Below are positions 40,802 to 51,627 of a stretch of 64,000 bases of DNA, piece after piece. Origin of the DNA: Chelatococcus sp. YT9 (GTDB lineage Bacteria > Pseudomonadota > Alphaproteobacteria > Rhizobiales > Beijerinckiaceae); contig NZ_JAHBRW010000001.1 of NCBI RefSeq assembly GCF_018398315.1, positions 2,922,501 to 2,986,500 on the forward strand, written 5' to 3'. Position 1 is the stretch's first letter. Each line of letters begins with the position of its first letter. Under the pieces are notes generated by a model. That model was given only the letters and a program-made list of their open reading frames with translations, made no database searches and was not told the origin of the DNA. Position numbers and translations under genes: made by a program.

Positions 40802-41245
40802 TCAGCGGTCGCTCGGGCCGCGATCGCGGCCGAAAGGCATCAGATTCGGCGGCGTGATCGTGATGAGCGGCCGTGTTCGCTCCCGCCGGTCGAGGCGATC
40901 ACCCCGCCGAGGATCATCGAAGCGGGTCGGCTCCTCGCGCCCGTTGAAGTCGCGAGCTCGCGTGTCCCGGCGATCACCCCGCCGAGGATAATCGAAACGG
41001 TTCGGCTGTTCACGGCCGTTGAAATCTCGGTCACGGATATTTCGCCTTTCGAAGCGATCGCGGCTGTCCTGACGCGTGTCGAAGCCGCGTCCGTCAAACT
41101 GCGCGAGGGTGGGGCCCCTTGAAGCCGATTGGCCAGGCGCGGCTACGGCCTGCGCAAAGGGAAGGACGAGGGCGACCAGTGCGGCGGCGCCGCACAACCG
41201 GGCGGCAAGCGCAATATCTCGGCCAATATGAGCAATGTCTTTCAT
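40802..41245 (-). CDS. Small secreted basic protein with 25-residue repeats
   Basis: A 147-residue product with a signal peptide ('AARLCGAAALVALVLPFAQAVAA'). A charged low-complexity body contains two adjacent copies of about 25 residues built on 'RDFNGRE(Q/E)P(N/T)RFD(Y/D)PRRGDR'. At DNA level the copies are 75 bp apart (CGATCACCCCGCCGAGGAT at 40896 and 40971). The C-terminus 'RPLITITPPNLMPFGRDRG' looks more ordered. No family recognised; the composition suggests a disordered periplasmic or surface protein. A second small basic secreted protein lies directly upstream on the same strand. Confidence 0.72.
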   Translation of the reverse strand: MKDIAHIGRDIALAARLCGAAALVALVLPFAQAVAAPGQSASRGPTLAQFDGRGFDTRQDSRDRFERRNIRDRDFNGREQPNRFDYPRRGDRRDTRARDFNGREEPTRFDDPRRGDRLDRRERTRPLITITPPNLMPFGRDRGPSDR

Positions 41246-41276
41246 GGGGAATATTCCTTCAGGGAGGGGTGAGCGC

Positions 41277-41585
41277 TCAGCGGCAGCGGCAGAGCGGCGC
41301 GCGGTGCGGACGCACCGGACGGATCTGGACCGTCCGATGAATGGTCCGTTCGCGTTCTCTCGGCAGGATCACCATGGGTCGCGGCATGGGTCGTGGCATG
41401 GGCCCGGGGTGAAGCCGATGCCGCGCCGGTCCCCTGCGGTCGCCAGGTCTGAACTGGACGGTCGCGACCTCCGGGCGGTCCAACCAGACGCCTGATGGCG
41501 CGAGCGGTGCGGCGGAGGCCGGGGTGCTTCCCGCGACAGCGATGCCGGCTCCCATAAACAAGGCACAGAACAAGGTCTTGGTCAT
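41277..41585 (-). CDS. Small secreted basic protein, 102 aa
   Basis: ATG 41585 begins a signal peptide 'MTKTLFCALFMGAGIAVAGS' ending 'TPASA'. The mature part is Arg/Pro-rich, with a short 'PGPMPRPMPRPM' repeat and a C-terminal 'RTVQIRPVRPHRAPLCRCR'. No family recognised. It lies 31 bp upstream of the 25-residue-repeat protein on the same strand and shares its general character (short, secreted, Arg-rich), so they may be functionally linked or arose by divergence of a common ancestor. Confidence 0.6.
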   Translation of the reverse strand: MTKTLFCALFMGAGIAVAGSTPASAAPLAPSGVWLDRPEVATVQFRPGDRRGPARHRLHPGPMPRPMPRPMVILPRERERTIHRTVQIRPVRPHRAPLCRCR

Positions 41586-41906
41586 TGCAATATCCCACGC
41601 ATACAAGCGCCGCCGCACCCTGCGAGGGCTAGACCCGCCGGGTGCAATCTCTGCGTGTGTCCTGAATGGACGTATGCCGATGGTTGTTCCGCGCCTTTGC
41701 CGGGATTGCGCTTATCGCCAGCAAACAGGCGTTCGATGGCAGAGCTCGCGTATTCGGCTGCATACCCGCCGTGCGAGGGGCAGGGCAGGGGCTAGCCTGT
41801 TCCGCCCGGTTGTTTTGGCAACCATTGGCATGCCCACCGCGCTTTCCAAGACATCACGGCGTGGCACATGCACTCCCTCGCGGGAGGGGTAGGGGTGGCG
41901 GACCGC

Positions 41907-41966
41907 GATGGCGAGCTGGCCGATGGGGAGTTGTCCGATGGGGAGTTGAGGGATGGGGAGTTGACT
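41907..41966. repeat. 15-bp tandem repeat, four units, upstream of glyQ
   Basis: Four head-to-tail copies of GATGGGGAGTTG plus 3 variable bases occupy 41907-41966. The first is diverged (GATGGCGAGCTG) and the last three are near identical. The unit is a multiple of three, so any frame through it reads DGEL-x repeatedly. It ends about 70 bp before the glyQ ATG, in its leader. Confidence 0.85.
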
Positions 41967-42038
41967 TGGCCAAGCCCCTGGCTAGGGTGCGCCGGCTTCC
42001 CCGAAGCGTTCCTTTCTCAAAGCGTGCAAGGCTCGGCG

Positions 42039-42974
42039 ATGAACGCGCCCGACTTCATGAACCCGACGCGCTCCTTCCAGGGGCTCATCCTGACGCTGCA
42101 GCAGTTCTGGGCCGCCCAGGGCTGCGCCGTGCTGCAGCCCTACGACATGGAGGTCGGCGCCGGCACCTTCCATCCGGCGACGACGCTGCGCGCGCTCGGG
42201 CCGAAGCCGTGGAAAGCTGCCTATGTGCAGCCCTCGCGCCGCCCAAAGGATGGCCGCTATGGCGAGAACCCCAACCGCCTGCAGCACTACTATCAGTTCC
42301 AGGTCATCCTGAAGCCTAACCCGCCGAACCTGCAGGAACTCTACCTCGCTTCGCTCGAGGCGATCGGCGTCGACCAGGCGCTCCACGATATCCGCTTCGT
42401 GGAGGACGACTGGGAGAGCCCGACGCTCGGCGCCTGGGGGCTGGGCTGGGAATGCTGGTGCGACGGCATGGAAGTGTCGCAGTTCACCTACTTCCAGCAA
42501 GTGGCGGGTTTCGAATGCGCGCCGGTGGCCGGTGAGCTGACCTATGGCCTCGAGCGCCTCGCCATGTATGTGCAAGGCGTCGAGAACGTCTACGATCTCA
42601 ATTTCAACGGCCGCACCGGCGCGGAGAAGGTCACCTATGGGGATGTTTTCCTGCAGGCCGAACAGGAATACTCGCGGCATAATTTCGAATATGCCGATAC
42701 GGAACTTCTCTTCCGGCATTTCCGGGACGCTGAGGCCGAATGCAAACGCCTCCTTGACTTCGGCGAGCCAGAGGCGGGCGCCAATGATCAGCGCCACAAG
42801 CTCGCCCTGCCGGCCTATGACCAATGCATCAAGGCGAGCCACGTGTTCAACCTGCTCGACGCGCGCGGCGTGATCTCCGTCACCGAGCGCCAGAGCTATA
42901 TCCTGCGCGTGCGCGAACTCGCCAAGGCCTGCGGCGCGGCCTGGCTCAAGACGGAAGGCGGCGGGGCGGCCTGA
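42039..42974 (+). CDS. glyQ: Glycyl-tRNA synthetase alpha subunit
   Basis: A 311-residue class II synthetase subunit. Signatures: '[43 protein letters not shown]', motif 2 '[33 protein letters not shown]', and motif 3 '[22 protein letters not shown]'. It forms the catalytic part of the alpha2-beta2 enzyme that charges tRNA(Gly). ATG 42039 is the family start; the open frame extends 57 codons upstream through the tandem repeat and is not expected to be translated. glyS follows after a DUF559 gene. Confidence 0.97.
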   Translation: MNAPDFMNPTRSFQGLILTLQQFWAAQGCAVLQPYDMEVGAGTFHPATTLRALGPKPWKAAYVQPSRRPKDGRYGENPNRLQHYYQFQVILKPNPPNLQELYLASLEAIGVDQALHDIRFVEDDWESPTLGAWGLGWECWCDGMEVSQFTYFQQVAGFECAPVAGELTYGLERLAMYVQGVENVYDLNFNGRTGAEKVTYGDVFLQAEQEYSRHNFEYADTELLFRHFRDAEAECKRLLDFGEPEAGANDQRHKLALPAYDQCIKASHVFNLLDARGVISVTERQSYILRVRELAKACGAAWLKTEGGGAA

Positions 42975-42983
42975 AGCGGGATG

Positions 42984-43021
42984 CCCCCACCCCTTACCCC
43001 TCCCCGCAAGGGGGAGGGGCG
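42984..43021 (-). repeat. 38-bp inverted repeat, left arm (dispersed hairpin family)
   Basis: This 38-bp C-rich segment is the exact reverse complement of 43112-43149. Within the arm, CCCCTCCCC and GGGGAGGGG pair around a GCAAG loop, so each arm is a hairpin by itself. Related, shorter copies are at about 41873-41899, 37110-37127, 53340-53432 and 60391-60420. Confidence 0.92.
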
Positions 43022-43111
43022 CGATCCGCGTCGCGCTTTTTCGATAGTGGCTTAGTCTTCCCGACGCTTCCCGACACGCCATGCTTGAGCCTATGATCTC
43101 CAACGCTGCCT

Positions 43112-43149
43112 CGCCCCTCCCCCTTGCGGGGAGGGGTAAGGGGTGGGGG
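43112..43149 (+). repeat. 38-bp inverted repeat, right arm
   Basis: Exact inverse of 42984-43021, separated from it by 90 bp. Its end touches the 5' edge of the DUF559 open frame, and the preferred DUF559 start is 27 bp beyond. Confidence 0.92.
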
Positions 43150-43175
43150 GAAGCCCATTGGGGGATGGGTCATGG

Positions 43176-43541
43176 ATGGGGCGAAGTCGAGCCGCGCGGG
43201 CGCGCGCGTTGCGGCACAACCAGACCGAGGCGGAAAAGGAATTGTGGTGGCATCTGCGCCGCAGGCTGCCGCTCATCGGTACGCATTTCCGCAGGCAGGT
43301 CGGCATCGGGCCCTATATCGCGGATTTCGCCTCGCATGGCCTGAGGCTGGTGATCGAACTCGACGGCAGCCAGCACGGCGAGGACAATCATCGCTTGCGG
43401 GACGAGACGCGCAGCCGCTTTCTTGAAGCGCGCGGCTATCGCATCCTGCGTTTCTGGAATGCCGAGGTGTTCCAAGATATCGCGGGTGTGCTCGATACCA
43501 TTCACGCAGCGGCCGATAAGGCGGCCAGGGCGAAAACCTGA
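43176..43541 (+). CDS. DUF559 domain protein (Vsr-like nuclease fold)
   Basis: A 121-residue DUF559 protein related to the very-short-patch-repair endonuclease fold. 'RALRHNQTEAEKELWWHLRRR' is the helical start, 'FRRQVGIGPYIADFASHGLRLVIELDGSQH' holds the acidic active-site residues (Asp in 'IADF', Glu/Asp in 'ELDGSQH'), and 'RSRFLEARGYRILRFWNAEVFQDI' ends the fold. The role is unproven; nuclease activity is inferred from fold. It lies between glyQ and glyS just after a perfect 38-bp inverted repeat, which suggests it was inserted between them. ATG 43176 is chosen over a GTG at 43143 inside the repeat. Confidence 0.85.
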   Translation: MGRSRAARARALRHNQTEAEKELWWHLRRRLPLIGTHFRRQVGIGPYIADFASHGLRLVIELDGSQHGEDNHRLRDETRSRFLEARGYRILRFWNAEVFQDIAGVLDTIHAAADKAARAKT

Positions 43542-43630
43542 TCAAGACCGCCCGTGTGAGTTGCCAAAGGGATCAAGCGTGGTAAACGCTGAGCGCGAAC
43601 AGAGCGCAGGTTCCCGAGCCTCAGGTCCCC

Positions 43631-45997
43631 ATGCCCGATTTTCTCCTTGAACTCCTTTCCGAAGAAATCCCCGCGCGTATGCAGCGCAAGGCGGCGGAGG
43701 ACCTCAAGAAGCGCGTCACCGACGCCTTGGTCGAGCGGGGCCTCGTCTATGAGGGCGCGCAAGGGTTCGCGACCCCGCGGCGGCTGGCGCTCAGCATCAT
43801 CGGCCTGCCGCCCCGCCAGCCGGACCTGCGCGAGGAGAAGAAGGGGCCGCGCGTCGGCGCGCCGGATCAAGCCATTCAGGGCTTCCTGAAGAGCGCGGGC
43901 CTTGCCTCGATCGACGAGGCCAAGGTCGTCAGCGACGGCAAGAAGGGCGAATTCTACGTCGCCGTCACCGAGCGGCCGGGCAAGGAAACCCCCGAGGTGC
44001 TGGCCGAGATCCTGCCCGGCATCATTCGCAATTTCCCCTGGCCGAAATCCATGCGCTGGGGTGCGGCGTCTGCCGAGGCCGGCTCGCTGCGCTGGGTACG
44101 CCCGCTGCAATCCATTCTGGCCACCTTCGGGCCGGAAACGGAAACGCCTGATGTCGTGCGCCTCGAGGTCGACGGCATCGTCTCGTCCGACGTGACGCGC
44201 GGACATCGCTTCCTGGCCGGGCCGAACCCGATCCTCGTGCGCCGCTTCGAGGACTATGTGGCCGCGCTGGAGCGCGCCAAGGTGGTGCTCGACACGGACG
44301 AGCGCAAGCGCCGTATCCTGAACGACGCCAAGACCATGGCCTTTGCTCTGGGCCTCGAGGTGGTCGAGGACGAGGGGCTGCTGGAGGAAGTCGCCGGTCT
44401 CGTCGAATGGCCGGTCGTCCTGGTCGGCACCTTCGAGGAAGCCTTCCTCGACATTCCGCCGGAGGTGATCCGCGCCACGATCCGCGCCAACCAGAAATGC
44501 TTCGTGCTGCGCGATGCCAAGACGGGCAAGCTCGCGAACCGGTTCATCATAACAGCCAATATCGAGGCGAAGGATGGCGGCGCGGCGATCGCCGCCGGCA
44601 ATGCCCGCGTCGTGCGCGCCCGCCTGTCGGACGCCAAGTTCTTTTGGGAGACCGACAAGAGGCCGTTGCCGGATTACGCGGACTCGGGCGTTAAGCCGCT
44701 CGACCAGCGGCTGAAGAAGCTGGAAGACCTCGGCATCATCTTCCACGAGAAGCTCGGCACCCAGGGCGAGCGCATCGCGCGCATCGCGGCGCTGGCGCGC
44801 GAACTGGCGCCTGTCGTCGGTGCGGACGCGGACACGGCCGAGCGCGCCGCGCGGCTCGCCAAGGCCGATCTCGTCACCGAAATGGTCGGCGAATTCCCCG
44901 AGCTGCAAGGCCTGATGGGCCGCTACTACGCCGAGGCGCAGGGCGAGGACACCGCCGTCGCCGCGGCGATCGAGGATCACTACAAGCCGCAAGGCCCGTC
45001 CGACCGCGTGCCGACCGATCCGGTCAGCGTGGCCGTGGCGCTCGCCGACAAGCTCGACACGCTCGTCGGCTTCTGGGCCATCGACGAGAAGCCGACCGGC
45101 TCCAAGGACCCCTATGCGCTCCGCCGCGCCGCGCTCGGTGTGATCCGGTTGGTGCTGGAAAATGAGCGGCGGATCCCGCTCGCAACGTTCATCCGCACGG
45201 CGCACCACGGTCTCTATTTTCTCTCGAAGCGTGACGTTATAGGCGTGCACGTGGCGGCTGATCATCCAGACATTCCGCATGATGGGGCAGCCGCGCAAGG
45301 CCCGGTTCATGTCGATGACCTCGGCATGGATATCGGGCTGGAGCGCGTTCTTGTTGCTTTGCAGCACGGCGCGGAATTCGATTGGCATGCCGCGGATCCG
45401 TTGAAGCAATCCATCTCTCACACGGTTCTCACGCCTGCGTTCATCGTCAGCCGCGACCTCCTCTCCTTCTTCCACGACCGCCTGAAGGTCTATCTGCGCG
45501 ACCAGGGCGCGCGGCATGACCTGATCGACGCGGTGCTGGCGCTCGGCGAGGGCGGGGCCGCGCAGGACGACCTCCTGATGATCGTCCGCCGCGTCGAGGC
45601 GCTGGGGCGCTTCCTCGACACGGAGGACGGCAAGAACCTGCTCGCCGGTTACAAGCGCGCCGCCAATATCCTGCGCATCGAGGAGAAGAAGGACGGCCGC
45701 GCCTATGACGAGGCGCCGGACGCCACTCTCATCCTCAATGCCGGCGAGGAGGAGGAGCGGGCCCTGGTCGAGGCGCTGCGTGTGGCCGAGATGGAAGCCA
45801 AGGCCGCCGTGGGCGGGGAAGACTTCGAGGGCGCCATGAAGGCGCTGAGCGTGCTGCGCGCGCCCGTCGATGCCTTCTTCGACAAGGTCACGGTCAATGC
45901 GGATGATCCCGCCGTCCGGGCCAATCGGCTGAAGCTCCTCAATGCCATCCGCGCGGCGACGCGCACAGTGGCGGATTTCTCGCAAATCGCGGGATAA
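43631..45997 (+). CDS. glyS: Glycyl-tRNA synthetase beta subunit, with in-frame insert
   Basis: A 788-residue beta subunit, about 100 residues longer than the 689 of E. coli. '[33 protein letters not shown]' and 'LPKSMRWG'-type core (here '[17 protein letters not shown]') are standard, and the C-terminal anticodon-binding DALR-like domain runs from '[30 protein letters not shown]'. Between 'LENERRIPL' and 'DLLSFF' lie about 80 extra residues (526-605, DNA 45206-45445), lower in GC than both sides. The frame stays open, so the protein may be functional. It needs GlyQ for activity. Confidence 0.95.
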   Translation: MPDFLLELLSEEIPARMQRKAAEDLKKRVTDALVERGLVYEGAQGFATPRRLALSIIGLPPRQPDLREEKKGPRVGAPDQAIQGFLKSAGLASIDEAKVVSDGKKGEFYVAVTERPGKETPEVLAEILPGIIRNFPWPKSMRWGAASAEAGSLRWVRPLQSILATFGPETETPDVVRLEVDGIVSSDVTRGHRFLAGPNPILVRRFEDYVAALERAKVVLDTDERKRRILNDAKTMAFALGLEVVEDEGLLEEVAGLVEWPVVLVGTFEEAFLDIPPEVIRATIRANQKCFVLRDAKTGKLANRFIITANIEAKDGGAAIAAGNARVVRARLSDAKFFWETDKRPLPDYADSGVKPLDQRLKKLEDLGIIFHEKLGTQGERIARIAALARELAPVVGADADTAERAARLAKADLVTEMVGEFPELQGLMGRYYAEAQGEDTAVAAAIEDHYKPQGPSDRVPTDPVSVAVALADKLDTLVGFWAIDEKPTGSKDPYALRRAALGVIRLVLENERRIPLATFIRTAHHGLYFLSKRDVIGVHVAADHPDIPHDGAAAQGPVHVDDLGMDIGLERVLVALQHGAEFDWHAADPLKQSISHTVLTPAFIVSRDLLSFFHDRLKVYLRDQGARHDLIDAVLALGEGGAAQDDLLMIVRRVEALGRFLDTEDGKNLLAGYKRAANILRIEEKKDGRAYDEAPDATLILNAGEEEERALVEALRVAEMEAKAAVGGEDFEGAMKALSVLRAPVDAFFDKVTVNADDPAVRANRLKLLNAIRAATRTVADFSQIAG

Positions 45998-46163
45998 GCG
46001 TGGCAGGGAGCGCAATTTGCGGGCAATGGCGCGCGCGAAGTGCCCCCCTCCAGCGAAACTTAAACCTCCTTGGCCACGTTAAGGCTCAGTTCGCCGAGGC
46101 TGGCTTGATCTGCGCCATCGCCGCGATGTCGCGGCCGGCTCTCGGCGGCGAGGAGACATATCC

Positions 46164-46325
46164 ATGAGCTTCAACCTCATCGTCATCCAACCGCTGGTTG
46201 CGCTGATTGCCGGCATACTCATTCTGATCATGCCGCGGCTCCTGAATTTCATCGTGGCGCTGTACCTGATTTTCATCGGTGTGGTCGGCCTCTTCGGCGA
46301 CCGGATCGGTCCGCTGCTCAATTAA
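46164..46325 (+). CDS. DUF3096 small membrane protein
   Basis: A 53-residue protein, 'MSFNLIVIQPLVALIAGILI' followed by 'LIMPRLLNFIVALYLIFIGVVGLFGD', with two hydrophobic helices and a short polar end. This matches the DUF3096 family of alphaproteobacterial inner-membrane microproteins, function unknown. AGGAGA lies 7 nt before the ATG. A minus-strand open frame covers the same DNA but is not believed. It is 121 bp upstream of ppdK. Confidence 0.85.
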   Translation: MSFNLIVIQPLVALIAGILILIMPRLLNFIVALYLIFIGVVGLFGDRIGPLLN

Positions 46326-46445
46326 GGCCTTCCTGCGGCAGGTTCATTTTGTGCACCGCATCGCATTGCCTTTTGGCCCCAGATGCGCCAAGCCTCCACC
46401 TGCCGTTAGGTGATTGAAGTAACGAGTGTGGAAGGCAGGCTAGCA

Positions 46446-49124
<2,679 letters not shown>

Positions 49125-49155
49125 GGCCCGGCCGGGATTGCTCCGAAATGGACCA

Positions 49156-49197
49156 GCCGGGTGCTATTCACAGCACCCGGCCTTAACGCCCTTTTTA
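49156..49197 (+). terminator. Intrinsic-type terminator after ppdK
   Basis: GCCGGGTGCT (49156-49165) pairs perfectly with AGCACCCGGC (49172-49181) around a 6-nt loop. A T-rich run CTTTTTA follows about 10 nt after the stem. The spacer to the T-run is longer than ideal. Confidence 0.6.
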
Positions 49198-49325
49198 CGT
49201 TACCGGGCGATTATTTTTTCCGTGATGGCGCGGCTTCCGTTTTCCCGATGCGTGGGGAGGTAACAGGCTGCCGCACCTGGTAAGGCAGGCCTCAGGGGCT
49301 GCCGCAGCGCGGAAATTGTACCGGT

Positions 49326-50585
49326 ATGCGTTTGCGTCGTCGATCCAGCCTCACCATTGGAGCTGCCTGGGCCCTGGGCACCGTTGCTCCCTGGGCGCTT
49401 GCTTGCGGCATGCTGGTTTCGTTCACGGCCAGCGCCGGCCAGAACTTCACCGCCGAAGTCGCGTTCTCGCCTGTCCGCTCCGCGCTCATCAATGATGGTG
49501 CTGTGCTGATCCAGGCCGTGCAGTCGCGGCAGGTCGCGCCGATGATAGCCCTGCCGGGCATGGGTATTGAAGGCTTGCAGACGGCGAGCCTTTCTTTCGA
49601 GATGCCCCTCGATATTCGCCCGGTTCGGCCGGAGATCCCGCCCAAGGATGAGCTGAAGGCTTCCCATGACGGCTATCCGCAGCTCGACCGCAGCGCGAAG
49701 GGCGATCCCCTCGTACGCCTGCGCCCAGGGCTGAGCCGCACCCAGCCCGCGCTGCCAGCCCGTCCGCAAACGCCGTTCGACGTTGTCTTCTCGCAAAACG
49801 AACGGGTTCTCCCGCAGACGATCTTCATGCCGGGCTCCACCGAGATCCCGGCCCATGAGGATATGCTGGTTTTCGAGCCGTTGTCGCCGGAAGACTTGAC
49901 GTTGACGGAACAGGCGACGGCGCCCCGTTCTCCCACGGTGACAGGGGCAGGCGGTACGCGCACCGTGGTCGGCGAGAACGGCGCCACGCCTGCCGCACCA
50001 CGCGCTGCCGTGCTTGCTTCCACGACACCGGCGCCGGCTGATGCGACACCGATGGAAATTGCGGCGGCACCGGTGTCCCTGCCGCCGCTGGGCGGCGACG
50101 GCGGGCAGAACATGAGCACCATCGCCAAGGCGGACGGCTCGCGACCGAACTATGCCAGCCTCGTCGACAGCACTCGCGGCGCCGCCGAGGAACAGTGCCT
50201 GGCGGAGGCTGTCTATTTCGAGGCGCGGGGCGAATCCGACCAGGGGCAGGCGGCTGTCGCACAGGTCGTTCTCAACCGCGCCAAGAGTGGCCTTTATCCC
50301 TCGACCATCTGCGGGGTCGTCTACCAGAACCGCCACCGCTACAAGGCCTGCCAGTTCTCCTTCGCCTGCGAGGGAAGGTCACTTCGCATCACCGAACAGG
50401 GTCCCTGGCAACGAGCCCGACGCGTCGCGAGCGAAGTGCTGCGCGGCAAGGTCTACCTCTCAGAGGTTGGCGGCTCGACGCATTATCACGCCGATTACGT
50501 GCGCCCCTATTGGGCGAAGCGCCTGAAGAAGATGGACGTCATCGGCCGCCACATCTTCTACAAGCTGAGGCCGGGCCAGACTTAA
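49326..50585 (+). CDS. Cell-wall hydrolase (SleB/Hydrolase_2 domain)
   Basis: A 419-residue secreted or membrane-anchored protein. A hydrophobic N-terminal segment (about 8-40) precedes a long low-complexity Pro/Ala-rich region (about 60-270). The C-terminal domain is the SleB lytic transglycosylase fold: 'QCLAEAVYFEARGESDQGQAAVAQVVLNRAKSGLYPSTICGVVYQNRHRYKACQFSFACEGR', with catalytic Glu in 'YFEARGE'. Although named after spore cortex enzymes, such proteins are common in non-sporulating alphaproteobacteria as peptidoglycan hydrolases. It converges with nadC. Confidence 0.9.
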   Translation: MRLRRRSSLTIGAAWALGTVAPWALACGMLVSFTASAGQNFTAEVAFSPVRSALINDGAVLIQAVQSRQVAPMIALPGMGIEGLQTASLSFEMPLDIRPVRPEIPPKDELKASHDGYPQLDRSAKGDPLVRLRPGLSRTQPALPARPQTPFDVVFSQNERVLPQTIFMPGSTEIPAHEDMLVFEPLSPEDLTLTEQATAPRSPTVTGAGGTRTVVGENGATPAAPRAAVLASTTPAPADATPMEIAAAPVSLPPLGGDGGQNMSTIAKADGSRPNYASLVDSTRGAAEEQCLAEAVYFEARGESDQGQAAVAQVVLNRAKSGLYPSTICGVVYQNRHRYKACQFSFACEGRSLRITEQGPWQRARRVASEVLRGKVYLSEVGGSTHYHADYVRPYWAKRLKKMDVIGRHIFYKLRPGQT

Positions 50586-50667
50586 AACACGCGGACAGAA
50601 TCCTCGGCGGGGCAGGCGGCCCGCCTACGTCGGCCGCGTTGCCAATCGTGAGCATCCCCTCTCAAAC

Positions 50668-50724
50668 CAACACGGCTGTTGCTGAGTTGGCATTGCTGAG
50701 AGCAACACGGCAACAGCCGTGTTG
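50668..50724. terminator. Long stem-loop between convergent sleB-type gene and nadC
   Basis: CAACACGGCTGTTGC (50668-50682) pairs perfectly with GCAACAGCCGTGTTG (50710-50724). Inside the 27-nt loop a second stem TTGCT-GAG-AGCAA (50693-50705) forms. Being between convergent genes it may end transcripts from both sides, though neither strand has a T-run beyond it. Confidence 0.5.
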
Positions 50725-50763
50725 CGTGGAAGAGCGAAGGGTGAGGGTTATAACAAACTGACC

Positions 50764-51627
50764 TTATCCCACCTTCACGTCGAGGCCGAGATCCATCACG
50801 GGCGCGGAATGGGTGAGCGCTCCGACCGAGATCATGTCCACACCAGCCTCGGCGACCGCGGCGACCGTGTCGAGATTGATGCCGCCTGAGGCCTCCGTCA
50901 GCATGCGCCCGCCGACCATATCGACGGCCTGACGCAAGAGGGACGGCGACATGTTGTCGAGCAGGACGACATCGGCGCCTTCGTCGAGCACCTCAACCAG
51001 CTGCGCCAACGTATCGACCTCGATCTCGATCTTCACCATATGGCCCGCATGCGCTTTTGCAGCGCGAAGCGCGGCAGCGATGGAGCCGGCGACCGCAATG
51101 TGATTGTCCTTGATCAACACCGCATCGTCGAGGCCAAAGCGATGGTTCATGCCGCCGCCTGAGCGCACGGCGTGCTTCTCGAAGGCACGCAGCAAGGGCG
51201 TTGTTTTCCGCGTGTCAACGATGCGCGCGCGGGTATGGGCCACGCGCTCCACATACTGCGCCGTGAGCGAGGCGATGCCTGACATCCGGCCCATGAAGTT
51301 GAGGGCCACGCGCTCTGCCGACAAGATCGAGCGCGCGGCGCCCGACACACGGGCCACGACGGTGCCTGCCTCGACACGTCCGCCATCGCGAATGTCGGCC
51401 GTGAACTGTACGGTGGCGTCGATCTGGCGGAAGGCCTCCGCGGCTAAATCAACACCCGAGATCACACCGGTCGCGCGCGAGGCGATGACAAGGGCGGCCG
51501 GCGTCCCCGCGGGAATGCAGGCATTGGTGGTGATGTCGCCAGCCCGTCCGAGGTCCTCGGCTAGGGCCGCGGCTACCGCTTCGCGCACGGTCAAGGGGTT
51601 GAGCACGAGATCCTGCATCGTCGTCAT
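50764..51627 (-). CDS. nadC: Nicotinate-nucleotide diphosphorylase (carboxylating)
   Basis: A 287-residue quinolinate phosphoribosyltransferase. '[19 protein letters not shown]' starts the N-terminal sandwich. '[21 protein letters not shown]' and '[42 protein letters not shown]' are the substrate motifs, and '[29 protein letters not shown]' with '[32 protein letters not shown]' complete the barrel. It makes nicotinate mononucleotide from quinolinate and PRPP. It overlaps nadB by 4 bp (ATGA), so they are translationally coupled. Confidence 0.97.
   Translation of the reverse strand: MTTMQDLVLNPLTVREAVAAALAEDLGRAGDITTNACIPAGTPAALVIASRATGVISGVDLAAEAFRQIDATVQFTADIRDGGRVEAGTVVARVSGAARSILSAERVALNFMGRMSGIASLTAQYVERVAHTRARIVDTRKTTPLLRAFEKHAVRSGGGMNHRFGLDDAVLIKDNHIAVAGSIAAALRAAKAHAGHMVKIEIEVDTLAQLVEVLDEGADVVLLDNMSPSLLRQAVDMVGGRMLTEASGGINLDTVAAVAEAGVDMISVGALTHSAPVMDLGLDVKVG

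Noticed and set aside
41868-42038. N-terminal extension of GlyQ with DGEL repeats
   Set aside because: The family start is ATG 42039; the extension is low-complexity from the tandem repeat and has no homology to synthetases.
43502-46015. 837-codon minus-strand open frame antisense to glyS
   Set aside because: High GC keeps the opposite strand open; glyS has full family motifs and this frame has none, apart from the odd low-GC insert reported separately.
46079-46321. 80-codon minus-strand frame
   Set aside because: It is antisense to the DUF3096 microprotein, which has a ribosome site and a clear two-helix product.
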